A stretch of DNA of 62,000 bases from Acanthaster planci (taxonomy: Eukaryota > Echinodermata > Asteroidea > Valvatida > Acanthasteridae), in NCBI RefSeq assembly GCF_001949145.1, contig NW_019091483.1, positions 319,226 through 381,225 on the forward strand. Direction: 5' to 3'. Position 1 is the first letter of the stretch, and the number at the start of each line of letters is the position of its first letter. A model generated the notes under the pieces. It saw nothing but the letters and a program-made list of their open reading frames with translations. It made no database searches and had not been told where the DNA came from. Shown here piece after piece: positions 50,501 through 60,503 of this stretch. The position numbers were made by a program, and so were the translations under genes.

Positions 50501-53500
50501 TGAAATATAGTAATGTACGTGCTACAGTTAGTTTACTTTTAGTAACCCCTTGAAATGGGGCGCCCATAGGATGCCCCCTTAGAAACTTCAACGCGATGAC
50601 ACTATACTGATTACTAAGTGCATCACATACTCTTATTTCTAGCTCTCAGTACATCTCAGTTTGCTCGTATGTTTTCTTTTTTGTCTTCATCATCTCGCTT
50701 TTGTCTTTTCTCTGAATAATTTGTCATTTTTTGTCTTGTTTTTGTATTAATAAGGCATTTCTGTATAAGATTTTCTCTTCTGAATTATGCCTCAGTATGG
50801 CCCCTTTTCTGCAGATCTGCATCTTACTCATTATTACTCTAGTCTTTTGTCAAATCATTTGTTTGTTGATCTGTATAATTTAGCAAATGTACTTTGCAAT
50901 ATGGAAATACACGTTAAATCAAAAAAAGTATCAAGTTTGGGTTTAAAAAAGTTAAATTCTTGTTTAAAGTCCAGGTGCAGTCATATATTTATTTATGAAA
51001 GAGTTGCAATTTGAAACACTTTGCTACTAGTGTGAACTCTTTCATCTCTTCCAACAGCACCAACAATGAAGTGGGCCAAATGCGACCATCGATACAATGC
51101 TGTCATTTCATATACATATTCTTCCAACCAGTGGGCCACACGATAGTGAGGATACTCACATTAGTCACACACAGCATTCCAATCAGGCATAGCGATAGGC
51201 AGACTGCCCCAGTGGTTAGCTGACGATGGTGCCGACACAGGGGAAACTCATCTGTCAAGGCCGTCAAGCTTCTCTCAATGATAACAAACTATTGAGGAAA
51301 GAGAGGCAAATGTTAGTCCGGGCAGTCAGAAGTCACCCTTCAAATGACTCACAGCAGAAACTGAAGCACCAAACTGTGGTAACTTTACATGTATGTGGAA
51401 GGAATGTCTGCAAAAGAGTTTACCCAGCAGAAATGGAGCAGAAAACAAAAATCATACAATGGACTTTATGCACATGTAGCCCTTCACTGGTGGCAAAGTG
51501 AGAGGCTCGGCTGACTATGCTACGATAGGATGTTCCCTATTTCCACGAAACAGTTCTGGAGACAATTCAATGTCAGGGATATCTATCACAAAACAAGGAG
51601 GAAATGTTGTGGAAATCAGCATAAGGAAACCACAGCAAAACAATGCTCACAGTGCAAGAAAATTAGTACCTTTCCATTTTTCCTAAAACACACATACGTG
51701 TTGAAAAGGCCACACCGGCTACGGAATAAAAACAATAAAGTCTACACACAGATGGTGAGACAGATTCAAAAGACATCATTTCTAGGTAACAAAGCCCCCT
51801 CTTTTTCTTCTGATATGGAAGCTCAGAGTAGTCATGCTTTGCATGTTTCAAACAAGGCTCATAGTTTTGCACAGAGATTATAAGTACTTGCTGAACATGT
51901 AGTGCCAATCTAATATCCCTGAGGGCTTTGGCCGAGCCATCTATCTCATCACCTTAAAAGTTCTTTAGTTCAGCTTTCTATGCTGCTGCGATACAGGCAA
52001 TTTGAAGGAATCTACTGAAATAAATGGGCAGTTCCATGGTAACTACAGATTTTGACGCAAGTCAAAAGTGATGTTCTGAGAAGACTTTCTCGAATAAAAG
52101 AGAAAGGGGAACAATGATTTACTACTTCTGGCATCAACTTCAAGTTGAATTGAATTTTTTTTAAAGGCTTTCGCCTAAGCGATTATAAATGCCAATGCGT
52201 TGGGTACCTGATTGATGCTATTTTATTTGTCGCCTCAATACCAACCTTACCATGGAATTGCCTTAATGAATACAATTAAAAAAAGATATAAAAGCAAAAA
52301 CAAATACCTGACTGTCAAGGCCAACCGTGATGAGCATAAAGAAAAAGAGAACAGACCAGACAGGCGCCACCGGCATCTTACTGACAGCTTCGGGATATGC
52401 GATAAATGCAAGACCAAAGCCTGCGAGAGAAACAAAGTTTAGACAGTGTGGCATACTCCAAACTCCCTCCATTAGCAAGTGTCAACCCAGTTTGGAAACA
52501 TATATTCAAGTTTGTAAAGGTTGCTCAGATTATCTGTGTTAGTGCATTTCCCATTCTAGGTGTCAGCACTGGGGAACAATACGGGCGATTCACAATAGTA
52601 CGCCCCTAAGAGTCTGCGATGCGTTGGCCAATCACAACGCACGAAATTCGCCGACCCTCTCCAAAGGCGCATTGGGTCGACAGATTTCGGCGCATTGTGA
52701 TTGGCCAACGCATTGCAAACTCCTGGTGGCGCATTATTGTGAATCGCCGTATTGGCCAAAAGTATCATCAACAAGTAAAACTTGATTGAGAATGGATTGT
52801 GATGCCCAAGATAAACAGTTTCTGCCAATCAAACTATGAAACCATTACTTTTTAACATCATGATTCTCTTTGTAGTCCTTTCAATACTGTCAAAAAATAA
52901 TATTCAAATGAGGAAAAATATTTTTGAATACAATTCATAGTACATAATGACCCATACAGCACAGCATGCCCGGCCAATTTTCATTCGAAAGTGCACAACA
53001 AAAACTGTAGGGTGTTCATTTGAGGTGCCAAGTGCACAGCAAAATGGGGCTTCATCTGACAGTGTCCCCAAAGTACAATCAGTGACTGTAAGTTAACCAC
53101 TGGGGTATGTTGCAGGAACAACAACCAAACATGTTTCAGAGAGACCGCAAAAAAAAAGGCAGAGGCACAAAATGCTCACATCAACCGAGAGACAACATAT
53201 GACGTAACAGATGACATTGTTGACAAACGTTAATTTTGCTCAATATTCAACAAGTTTCACACTGCTACAGCTCTCTCTCTTCAAAGATTGGAATTGTACA
53301 ATACGATAAGATTGCATTCATGATTGCTAATGCAGAAATACATTAGATTTGCTTTCAATTTCTCTTAGTCTGGCTATCGGTAGAATATTCACTCCTGGTT
53401 TGTACACTCGACACACAGACAAATTAGACTGAACTTTCTGACACCAATGGTTTGATTTTTACTCTGTCTTCTATTTGTTTTATTCATGACCGGCCCACTA

Positions 53501-56500
53501 ATTCTAGTTTTAGCTTTGTTCTAATTACGGCGATATCTGGTTTAGCGACTAGTTCAGTTGTATCGGACGTAGTTGAATATAATCTAGTAGAATGTAAATT
53601 TATGTTAATCTTGTCACTGGGGAAGTGAATAGTTAAAGTTATCGATTGGAATTAAATTCCTAATTAAGCCCCCTTTCTGTTTCTGTGTTTTCAGAATGTT
53701 GTCGTTCCCCTACGTCAAATAAAATAATTATACAGAAGCAACCATTAGAAGATTCTGGCTTGTATCGTAGTGATGTGGAGTTGCGCTTCTTGTCTGCACC
53801 ACCTACTGTATCTTAGTCTCGCACTTAATAATTTGTGTATACTTTGCCTCGAAAGTATCACAAAATTTCTCCTCCAAAACAGAGAATTATTTGCTAACCA
53901 AACGTAAGTAGACTAGCACCATGTGCTGATGATATCGCTATACACAGCAGCGTGTATCCCATCCAATGTAGGCAACGTACCCTATACGGACTCTAGACCA
54001 TGTCACCAAAGTGAATTGGATCACACCATTATATTGTGTACCCTTGGAACAATTTACCAGCGATTCACGCCTGTTATAATACCTTGAAAATTAAAATGAA
54101 TAAAATTTTATATATCGACAATACTGATATTAAAAAAATGATATATCTGTATCCGCCAAAATACGATATTGATGGTGCCTATGATAGGCCCATGCAAATG
54201 TTACATTACTAACTGTTCATTGGTAGATTTTCCAATACATTTATTTGCCTACCCTGGATGCCAGTTGGAAATTACTTGGATGAATTCAATGCTCATGCAA
54301 AAACCCACAAAACTAATTATGCTTTTGTATCTTGCTGTAACTCCTCACCTTGAGACACCACATCCCTAACTTCTAAGCCCTGCTTCTCAGCCATGAAGCC
54401 CAGGATGGAGAAAATGACCACGCCCCCAAAGATGCTGGAGGCGGAGTTGAGAAAAGCAATGGTGGTGCCATCACTGAACAGAACAAAGAAAAGAAAGGAA
54501 TAAAGATACATTTTGCTGGACAGAGAAACTGGATGCAATTGTACACGACATAAAGAAACCAATAAGAAGGNGATTTTGACGCAAGTCAAAAGTGATGTTC
54601 TGAGAAGACTTTCTCGAATAAAAGAGAAAGGGGAACAATGATTTACTACTTCTGGCATCAACTTCAAGTTGAATTGAATTTTTTTTTAAAGGCTTTCGCT
54701 TAAGCGATTATAAATGTCAATGCGTTGGGTATCTGAATGATGCTATTTTATTTATGTTGCCTTACCAACCTTACCATGGAATTGCCTCAATGAATACAAT
54801 TTACAAAAGATATAAAAGCAAAAACAAATACCTGACTGTCAAGGCCAACAGTGATGAGCATAAAGAAAAAGAGAACAGACCAGACAGGCGCCACCGGCAT
54901 CTTACTGACAGCTTCGGGATATGCGATAAATGCAAGACCAAAGCCTGCGAGAGAAACAAAGTTTAGACAGTGTGGCATTCTCCAAACTCCCTCCATTAGC
55001 AATTGTCAACGCAGTTTGGAAACATATATTCAAGTTTGTAACGGGTCGCTCAGATTCTCTGTGTTACTGCATTTTCCCATTCTAGGTGTCAGCACTGGGG
55101 GACAATACGGGCGATTCACAATAGTATGCCCCTAAGAGTCTGCAACGCGTTGGCCAATCACAACGCGCGAAATTCGCCGACCCTTTCCAAAGGCGCATTG
55201 GGTCGACAGATTTCGCGCATTATGATTGGCCAACACATTGCAAACTCTTGGTGGCGCACTATTGTGAATTGCCCGCATTTGCCAAAAGTATCATCAACAA
55301 GTAAAACTTGATTGAGAATGGATTGTAATGCCCAAGCTAAACAGTTTCTGCCAATCAAACTATGAAACCATTACTTTTTAACATCATGATTCTCTTTGTA
55401 GTCCTTTCAATACTGTCAAAAAATCATATTCAAATGAGGAAAATATTTTTGAATACAATTCATAGTACATAATGACCCATGCAGCACAGCATGCCTGGCT
55501 AATTTTCATTCGAAAGTGCACAACAAAAACTGTAGGGTGTTCATTTGAGGTGCCAAGTGCACAGCAAAATGGGGCTTCATCTGACAGTGTCCCCAAAGTA
55601 CAATCGGTGACTGTAAGTTAACCACTGGGGTATGTTGCAGGAACAACAACCAAACATGTTTCAGAGAGACCGCAAAAAAAAGGCAGAAACACAAAACGCT
55701 CACATCAACCGCGAGAGACAACATACATGTATGAGGTAGCAGATGACATTGTTGACAAACGTTAATTTTGCTCAATATTCAACAAGTTTCACACTGCTAC
55801 TGCTCTCTCTCTGCACATTCTAAAAGAAAGTATGGGTACCCCTTTCAGCTCACCACATGCACCAACAAATTAAGGGATGCATAATTCACTTATTTTGGAG
55901 ACAACCCAGTTGGAACAATGTCACACAGGTACAACCAAAGTTGCAACAATGCCTAAACAATGACCATAGCAGAAACATGTTTTTGGTGATTGTCCCCAAA
56001 ACACCCCTGGTTGATTTTTCCTGGTACAGTACAGGATACACTTTGTGCATGGGTTACCGGGGCAAAATGAACAGTGGTCCACAGTCACTTATCAAACTTG
56101 GTCTAAGAATTTTGTCTTTGTACAACAACCATGACACCACACACTGCACTGATAGGCTAAGCACCATCCATATACCGATATTATTGATGTGGGTTTGATA
56201 TTGATATAGCTAATGTTAGTTATTTGGTAATATTGATATATCGAAAATATCTTAACTTCGAAAACATCAATACTGAAAAATACCTCGAAAATATCACTAC
56301 TGAGGAACAAACTTTATTAAAAAATATGAAAGTGCATCATCACATTACCGTAATTTCAATAAGCCATGGCTTACGTTGGTTCTCATGCTGAATGAAAAAT
56401 GTTCCTGTACCTTACACTCCGGGTGGCTTCTACAGTGACATTTCAAGAATAACTTCATTCACCTACTGGATTGAATAACAGCTGGACTGCTGTGTAAGAG

Positions 56501-57827
56501 CGCCCCAAAGCATGCGTCCACGCACAACGAAATAACAATGAAATTCTTTTTGTTTTTTAATCATTCCGTCGTATCCCGTGAACGGTACAAGTCCAGGAGA
56601 AGAAACCCTTCAGGTAAATGAAACAATTTAAAGGAATGATTTTATTTAAGATTGGAATTAAACAGATTAAATTGTACAATACAATAAGATTGCATTCATG
56701 ATTGCTAATGTAGAAATACATTAGATTTGCTTTCAATTTCTCTTAGTCTGGCTATCGGTAGAATATTCACTCCTGGTTTGTACACTCAACACACAATTAG
56801 ACTGAACTTTCTGACATCAATGGTTTGATTTTCACTCTGTCTTCTGTTTGTTTTATTCATGACCGGCCCACTAATTCTAGTTTTAGCTTTATTCTAATTA
56901 CGGCGACATCTGGTTTAGCGACTAGTTCATTTGTATCGGACGTAGTTGAATATATTCTAGTAGAATGTCAATTTATGTTAATCTTGTCACTGGGGAAGCG
57001 AATAGTTAAAGTTATCGATTGGAGTTAAATTCCTGATTAAGCCCCCTTTCTGTTTCTGTGTTTTCAGAATCGTTGTTCCCGTATGTCAAATAAAATAATT
57101 ATACAGAAGCAACCATTAGAAGATTCTGGCTAGTATCGTAGTGATGTGGAGTTGCGCTTCTTGTCTGCACCACCTACTGTATCTTAGTCTCGCACTTAAT
57201 AATTTGTGTATACTTTGCCTCGAAAGTATCACAAAATTTCTCCTCCAAAACAGGGAATTATTTGCTAAAGAAACGTACGTAGACGAGCACCACATGCTGA
57301 TGATATTGCTATACACAGCAGCGTGTATCCCATCCCATGTAGGCAACGTACTCTATGCGGACTCTAGAACATGTCACCAAAGTGAATTGGATCACACCAT
57401 TACAATTTAGGGGTGTACCCTTAGAACAATTTACCAGCAATTCACGCCTGTAATAATACCTTGAAAATTAAAATGAATAAAATATTATATATCGACAATA
57501 CTTATATTAAAAAAATACGATATCGATGGCGCCTATGATAGGCCCATGCAAATGTTACATTACTAACTGTTCATTGGTAGATTTTCCAATACATTTATTT
57601 GCCTACCCTGGGTGCCAGTTGGAAATTACTTGGATGAATTCAATGCTCATGCAAAAACCCACAAAACTAATTATGCTTTTGTATCTTGCTGTAACTCCTC
57701 ACCTTGAGACACCACATCCCTAACTTCTAAGCCCTGCTTCTCAGCCATGAAGCCCAGGATGGAGAAAATGACCACCCCCCCAAAGATGCTGGAGGCGGAG
57801 TTGAGAAAAGCAATGGTGGTGCCATCA
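47348..57827 (-). CDS. SLC6: SLC6-family Na+/Cl- coupled transporter, C-terminal half (TM7 to tail), 5' part missing
   Basis: A plasma-membrane symporter of the neurotransmitter/amino-acid transporter family, recognised from SLC6 signatures in order: [18 protein letters not shown] (TM7), [11 protein letters not shown] and [10 protein letters not shown] (EL4/TM8; the Asp-Ser contributes to the Na2 site in known structures), [30 protein letters not shown] (TM10-IL5), PPWAMAIGW (TM12), and a tail with [10 protein letters not shown]. One copy of each exon gives A 57703-57827 or 54349-54473, B 54832-54944 or 52308-52420, then 51160-51288, 49586-49801, 48476-48640 and 47348-47521: about 306 residues, half of a usual 600. 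Substrate is unresolved; the tail WGPA recalls glycine and neutral amino-acid transporters. No TM1-6 exons were found up to 62000. Confidence 0.92.
47522..48475 (-). other. SLC6 intron
   Basis: A 954-base intron with donor GTAAGT. Nothing else was recognised. Confidence 0.8.
48476..48640 (-). CDS. SLC6: SLC6 exon (TM11 end to TM12)
   Basis: 55 codons, phase 0 both sides. [20 protein letters not shown] is the conserved P-x-W-A-x-x-I-G-W lead into TM12, followed by a hydrophobic [11 protein letters not shown] segment. The acceptor is CACATCACAG and the donor ATCAG|GTAAGT. Confidence 0.93.
48641..49585 (-). other. SLC6 intron
   Basis: A 945-base intron. Nothing else was recognised. Confidence 0.8.
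49586..49801 (-). CDS. SLC6: SLC6 exon (TM10 to TM11)
   Basis: 72 codons, phase 0 both sides. [18 protein letters not shown] is the loop into TM10; [14 protein letters not shown] and NDIRAMIGD are the classic E-x-x-x-x-x-Y/W-x-Y-G and D-I-x-x-M-I-G motifs; [17 protein letters not shown] begins TM11. The donor is TCT|GTGAGC. Confidence 0.94.
49802..51159 (-). other. SLC6 intron
   Basis: A 1.36 kb intron. No repeat or exon was recognised. Confidence 0.8.
51160..51288 (-). CDS. SLC6: SLC6 exon (TM8 end to TM9)
   Basis: 43 codons, phase 0. It begins [16 protein letters not shown], completing the family GLDSQFVxxE..xTAxxDEFP stretch begun in the preceding exon, then TM9 ([18 protein letters not shown]). 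The acceptor is CCTCAATAG and the donor AAT|GTGAGT. No ORF of useful length marks it; it was found by homology. Confidence 0.92.
51289..52307 (-). other. SLC6 intron; the duplicated block begins at 52048
   Basis: A 1.0 kb intron. From 52048 onward it matches the sequence after the gap at 54571. Confidence 0.8.
52308..52420 (-). CDS. SLC6: SLC6 exon B', copy 1 (EL4/TM8)
   Basis: 113 bases: two bases of a split Gly, then 37 codons [15 protein letters not shown]...LITVGLDSQ. Carries the AYPEA motif and the TM8 Asp-Ser. The acceptor is TCTCTCGCAG and the donor CAG|GTATTT. The encoded peptide is identical to copy 2. Confidence 0.93.
52421..54348 (-). other. SLC6 intron between exons A' and B'
   Basis: A 1.93 kb intron with the foldback element at 52580-52753. 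Nothing else was recognised. Confidence 0.75.
52580..52753. repeat. foldback MITE-like element (copy 1)
   Basis: A roughly 174-base imperfect palindrome: GGGCGATTCACAATAGTACG at the left against GCGATTCACAATAATGCGCC in the reverse complement of the right. CGTTGGCCAATCACAA is shared by both arms. It sits in the SLC6 intron between exons A' and B' and is also present in copy 2. Confidence 0.8.
54349..54473 (-). CDS. SLC6: SLC6 exon A', copy 1 (TM7)
   Basis: 125 bases: one base completing a codon (Ser if preceded by the usual context), then [19 protein letters not shown] and [20 protein letters not shown], and one base of a split Gly. TM7 Asn/Ser residues in this motif help bind chloride and sodium in known family members. 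The acceptor is TTGTTCTGTTCAG and the donor CAAG|GTGAGG. Confidence 0.92.
54571..54571. other. single-base gap (n) at duplication junction
   Basis: Undetermined base precisely between the two copies of the duplicated block. Confidence 0.95.
54832..54944 (-). CDS. SLC6: SLC6 exon B, copy 2 (EL4/TM8)
   Basis: 113 bases with the same splice sites, phase and peptide as 52308-52420. Either allelic or a true duplicate. Confidence 0.85.
55105..55277. repeat. foldback MITE-like element (copy 2)
   Basis: The counterpart of 52580-52753 at the same position in the second block, with a few substitutions, so the insertion predates the split of the two copies. Confidence 0.8.
55812..56647. other. copy-2-specific insertion (about 836 bases)
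   Basis: Present in copy 2 and absent at the matching place in copy 1 (about 53281-53287). It begins after a CTCTCTCTCTG tract and ends in a TTTAAGATTGGAATTAAA stretch. It contains AT-rich GATATTGATATA words but no terminal inverted repeats, target duplication or coding region that I could find. It could be an insertion in one allele or a deletion in the other. Confidence 0.7.
57703..57827 (-). CDS. SLC6: SLC6 exon A, copy 2 (TM7)
   Basis: 125 bases with the same splice sites, phases and peptide as 54349-54473. This is the most 5' SLC6 exon that I can recognise; the exon carrying TM6 should lie upstream, outside the window or unrecognised. Confidence 0.87.
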
Positions 57828-57924
57828 CTGAACAGAACAAAGAAAAGAAAGGAATAAAGATACATTCTGCTGGACAGAGAATCTGGATGCAATTGTACTC
57901 TACATAAACAACCCAATAAGAAAG

Positions 57925-57925
57925 N
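57925..57925. other. single-base gap (n) at end of duplicated block
   Basis: Undetermined base where copy 2 ends and unique sequence begins. Confidence 0.95.
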
Positions 57926-58687
57926 TGCAACTCCACTCATTCAGCAACATCCTCTCCGGGCATTCCCTTCTATGATGTGAATAATTATTTCTAACTTTGT
58001 TTCATTGCTACTTCATGTTTTCCTCTTGGTTCCAAAAATAATTCAAGCCCACCAATTGTTATAAACACAGCCCCCTGAATAGCCTAAGGGCACTATACTC
58101 GTCAGCGGCGTATCCAGCTTTTGGTGTGGGAGGGGGGAGAGCAAAGTCAAAAGCGAATGCAGCTTTGAGCTTTTGTTGGGAGAAAACAGTATCACAAGCC
58201 TTACTCAAAAATCTGCCCCCTGCTGGATACACTACTAATACTCATACTTTCGATGACATGGCTCATACAGAACCTGGTGAAATTTTCAGCAGTTGATTCG
58301 GAGGTGGGAGCAGCTTGTCAGCCAAAATTACATATTTGGTGGGCTTGAAAACATGGTTCAAATTCTCCAAACGTATTCCCAAATTTCTTATTTTAAAATT
58401 TTGTAATGGGACGAGCAACCCTGAGCCAGTGCAAAAAAGTCTACTGTTACATAATTATATACACTTCCCCTGTCTTTTTGCCCAGTTTAAACCAATCCTG
58501 GTTGACAGAGTCGCATATTATGCTGAGTGACAGCACTATTCAGCAGTACTAATGTAACAATGCATTGTGTGCAATACACTCAAAACTTCTTGACAGGTCA
58601 AAGGTTGAATTCTTCAAGCGCATGAGTTCATGTACCGGTAAGAAAGGTCAATCAGGCTAACATGAAAATGTCTGTACTCGTCTACAG
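57926..58687. other. no exon recognised
   Basis: No SLC6 exon (minus) or convincing plus-strand exon was seen. Probably SLC6 intron and, on the plus strand, the region upstream of the next gene. Confidence 0.5.
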
Positions 58688-58814
58688 TGATGTGGAAGCT
58701 TGGCACGATTCCAAATGACACATTTTGGCGGGCTGTGCAGACACACAACTGGCGCAAACCTCAGCAATATATTCATACTGCCATTCTCGTACCGTCTGCA
58801 TGCTTATACTGTAG
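58688..58814 (+). other. possible 5' exon of the plus-strand gene
   Basis: An open stretch between an acceptor-like CGTCTACAG and a strong donor GTAG|GTAAGT at 58815. It can be read as VMWKLGTIPNDTFWRAVQTH and onward without stops, but this frame does not join the ATG exon in phase. If real, it is more likely a 5'UTR exon spliced to the acceptor ATTGCAG|AG before 59849. No family similarity was recognised. Confidence 0.22.
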
Positions 58815-59848
58815 GTAAGTTACATGTACATTTTGAAATTTTGAAGGTTTACTTAATAATAAGTTAATTTGCTGTAAACACAGCATTTATGAAACAATGC
58901 TGTAAAAACAGGTGGTTCACTCAGATTCTGTGGGGAAAATGGGAAAACAGTTGAAAGGACTCTTTTACAAAGGTACTGTGGCTAATTATCTTTTACGGGG
59001 TTGGACATACATGTAGAAGGATAAGGCAATGGCAGATCCTGAAACTAACATTTCTGTGGGAAAAGGACGGGAGTAGGGCCAAGTCAAGTCAATAAACTGA
59101 ATATTGGAGAGTTTATAAATAAAAGCAGACCTAAAATATGGAAGTTTGAGTGGTGGTTGTGTAGACTTCATTGAGTTTCAAGACAGGATCTGTCCCACAG
59201 TTAGACAAGGAGCGCTGAATCCAACTGTTTGGGCCTATTTTGGTGATTTGCTCCCTTAGTCCCAGCCTGGTAATACACCAATTATACAAACAAACAAAAG
59301 AAACAAAAGAAAATCTGGAAGGCAAAGTACATTTTTGGCCTTGTTGTTGAGCATACAAATCAGTTCCTGTAAAGCACCTTGCCATGTACATGTACTGGAT
59401 GAGAGCAAATAATTGAAATTTTCCCTTCTGATTTCACAGATTTTCGGCCCTATTAAATTTTCAAAATAACTATTCAAATAATTTGATAATCGAGTATTTA
59501 ATGCATACCTAGACAGCAGAATTGTAAGACAATTAGACAAACCTTATGAATAAGAGGGACCGGAAAGTGAAAATTGGAAGTAGGAATTGGAGTGAAAATA
59601 AGACAGGAGCTTACCTAAACATCCCCTGTGTACAGTTACATTGACATGTACATGTATGTTTACCTGACCTTGTGGGCAGTCTAGTGTAATGTAAGGCTAC
59701 GCAATGTACACAGCCCATCCCGCCCAAAAACACCACTCCGTGATTGAAATAGGCTGTTTCATTTACAGACCTAACACAAGTCCTACACTCTTATATTCCA
59801 TTTTCTCCAGCTGCATACATGAAATCTTGTTGCATGTGTAAATTGCAG
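58815..59848. other. no gene seen (possible intron of plus-strand gene)
   Basis: Mostly AT-rich. A short (CAAA)-type stretch near 59286 and one TACATGTACATG word near 59645. No minus-strand SLC6 exon was found. Confidence 0.5.
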
Positions 59849-59872
59849 AGATTTACAATTTAATATCAAGCC

Positions 59873-60503
59873 ATGCCACGTAGACCAGCTCAACACAACC
59901 GTCAGCCAAGACAGGCCCACAAAAACCGTGCTTCTCACCAAGCTCGTGCAGCTCAACAAGTTCGCCATGCTAAGCCAGCCAAACGTCAGGCAGTAATCCA
60001 AAAACGTCCCCCTACTCAACAGCAGCAAAAAAGAAAGACAAATCCTGTGGCAACTCAGAAAGGCCAACCAGCCAAAAAGTCAAAACTTCTTCACAGCCAA
60101 CCAGCCAAACGACATCTTACTGGCCAACAAGGTCAACCAGCTAAAAAAGGCCCTGCTTCTCAGCAGAAACAAAAACGTAAGAAAAATTCTGCAGAACCTC
60201 ATAAAGGCCAACCAGCCAAAAAGTCAAAAGCTCAACACAGCCAACCAGCCAAACGACAACTTACGTGCCAACAAGGTCAACCAGGAAGAAAACGCCCAAA
60301 ACCGCTTCAAGCCACAGTTCGTAGTCCACAACAAATGCTTGTGCCCCACCCAGTCCCAACCATGCCATCTCAAACGAAAATTTACCACAATTTGAATGTT
60401 GGAGGTGAAAGCAACCCAGTGGTGTATGCCCCGGACGGGAACCGCAACACTGTGAACTTTTCGATGCAAAGGAGAGATGAACAACAAGCACTGAGGCATA
60501 CAG
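59873..60503 (+). CDS. basic gene, exon 1
   Basis: 210 codons plus one base. Contains an internal 144-base tandem repeat (units from about 60059 and 60203). Read-through past the donor stays open to 60724 and would add a Cys-rich CAYCRTVTKNYCNIC stretch instead of the acidic tail. Confidence 0.6.

Larger units (their letters stand above)
52048..54570. repeat. tandem duplicated SLC6 block, copy 1
   Basis: 2523 bases that recur as 54572-57924 with substitutions of a few percent and short indels by eye. Contains exons A' and B'. It ends exactly at the n at 54571, at the same sequence (CAATAAGAA) at which copy 2 ends before the n at 57925. Confidence 0.93.
54945..57702 (-). other. SLC6 intron between exons A and B (copy 2)
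   Basis: A 2.76 kb intron. It is longer than the copy 1 equivalent because of the extra segment at about 55812-56647. Confidence 0.7.
54572..57924. repeat. tandem duplicated SLC6 block, copy 2
   Basis: 3353 bases, collinear with 52048-54570 over its whole length except for about 836 extra bases at about 55812-56647. It is bounded on both sides by single n bases. Contains exons A and B with unchanged peptides. Confidence 0.93.
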
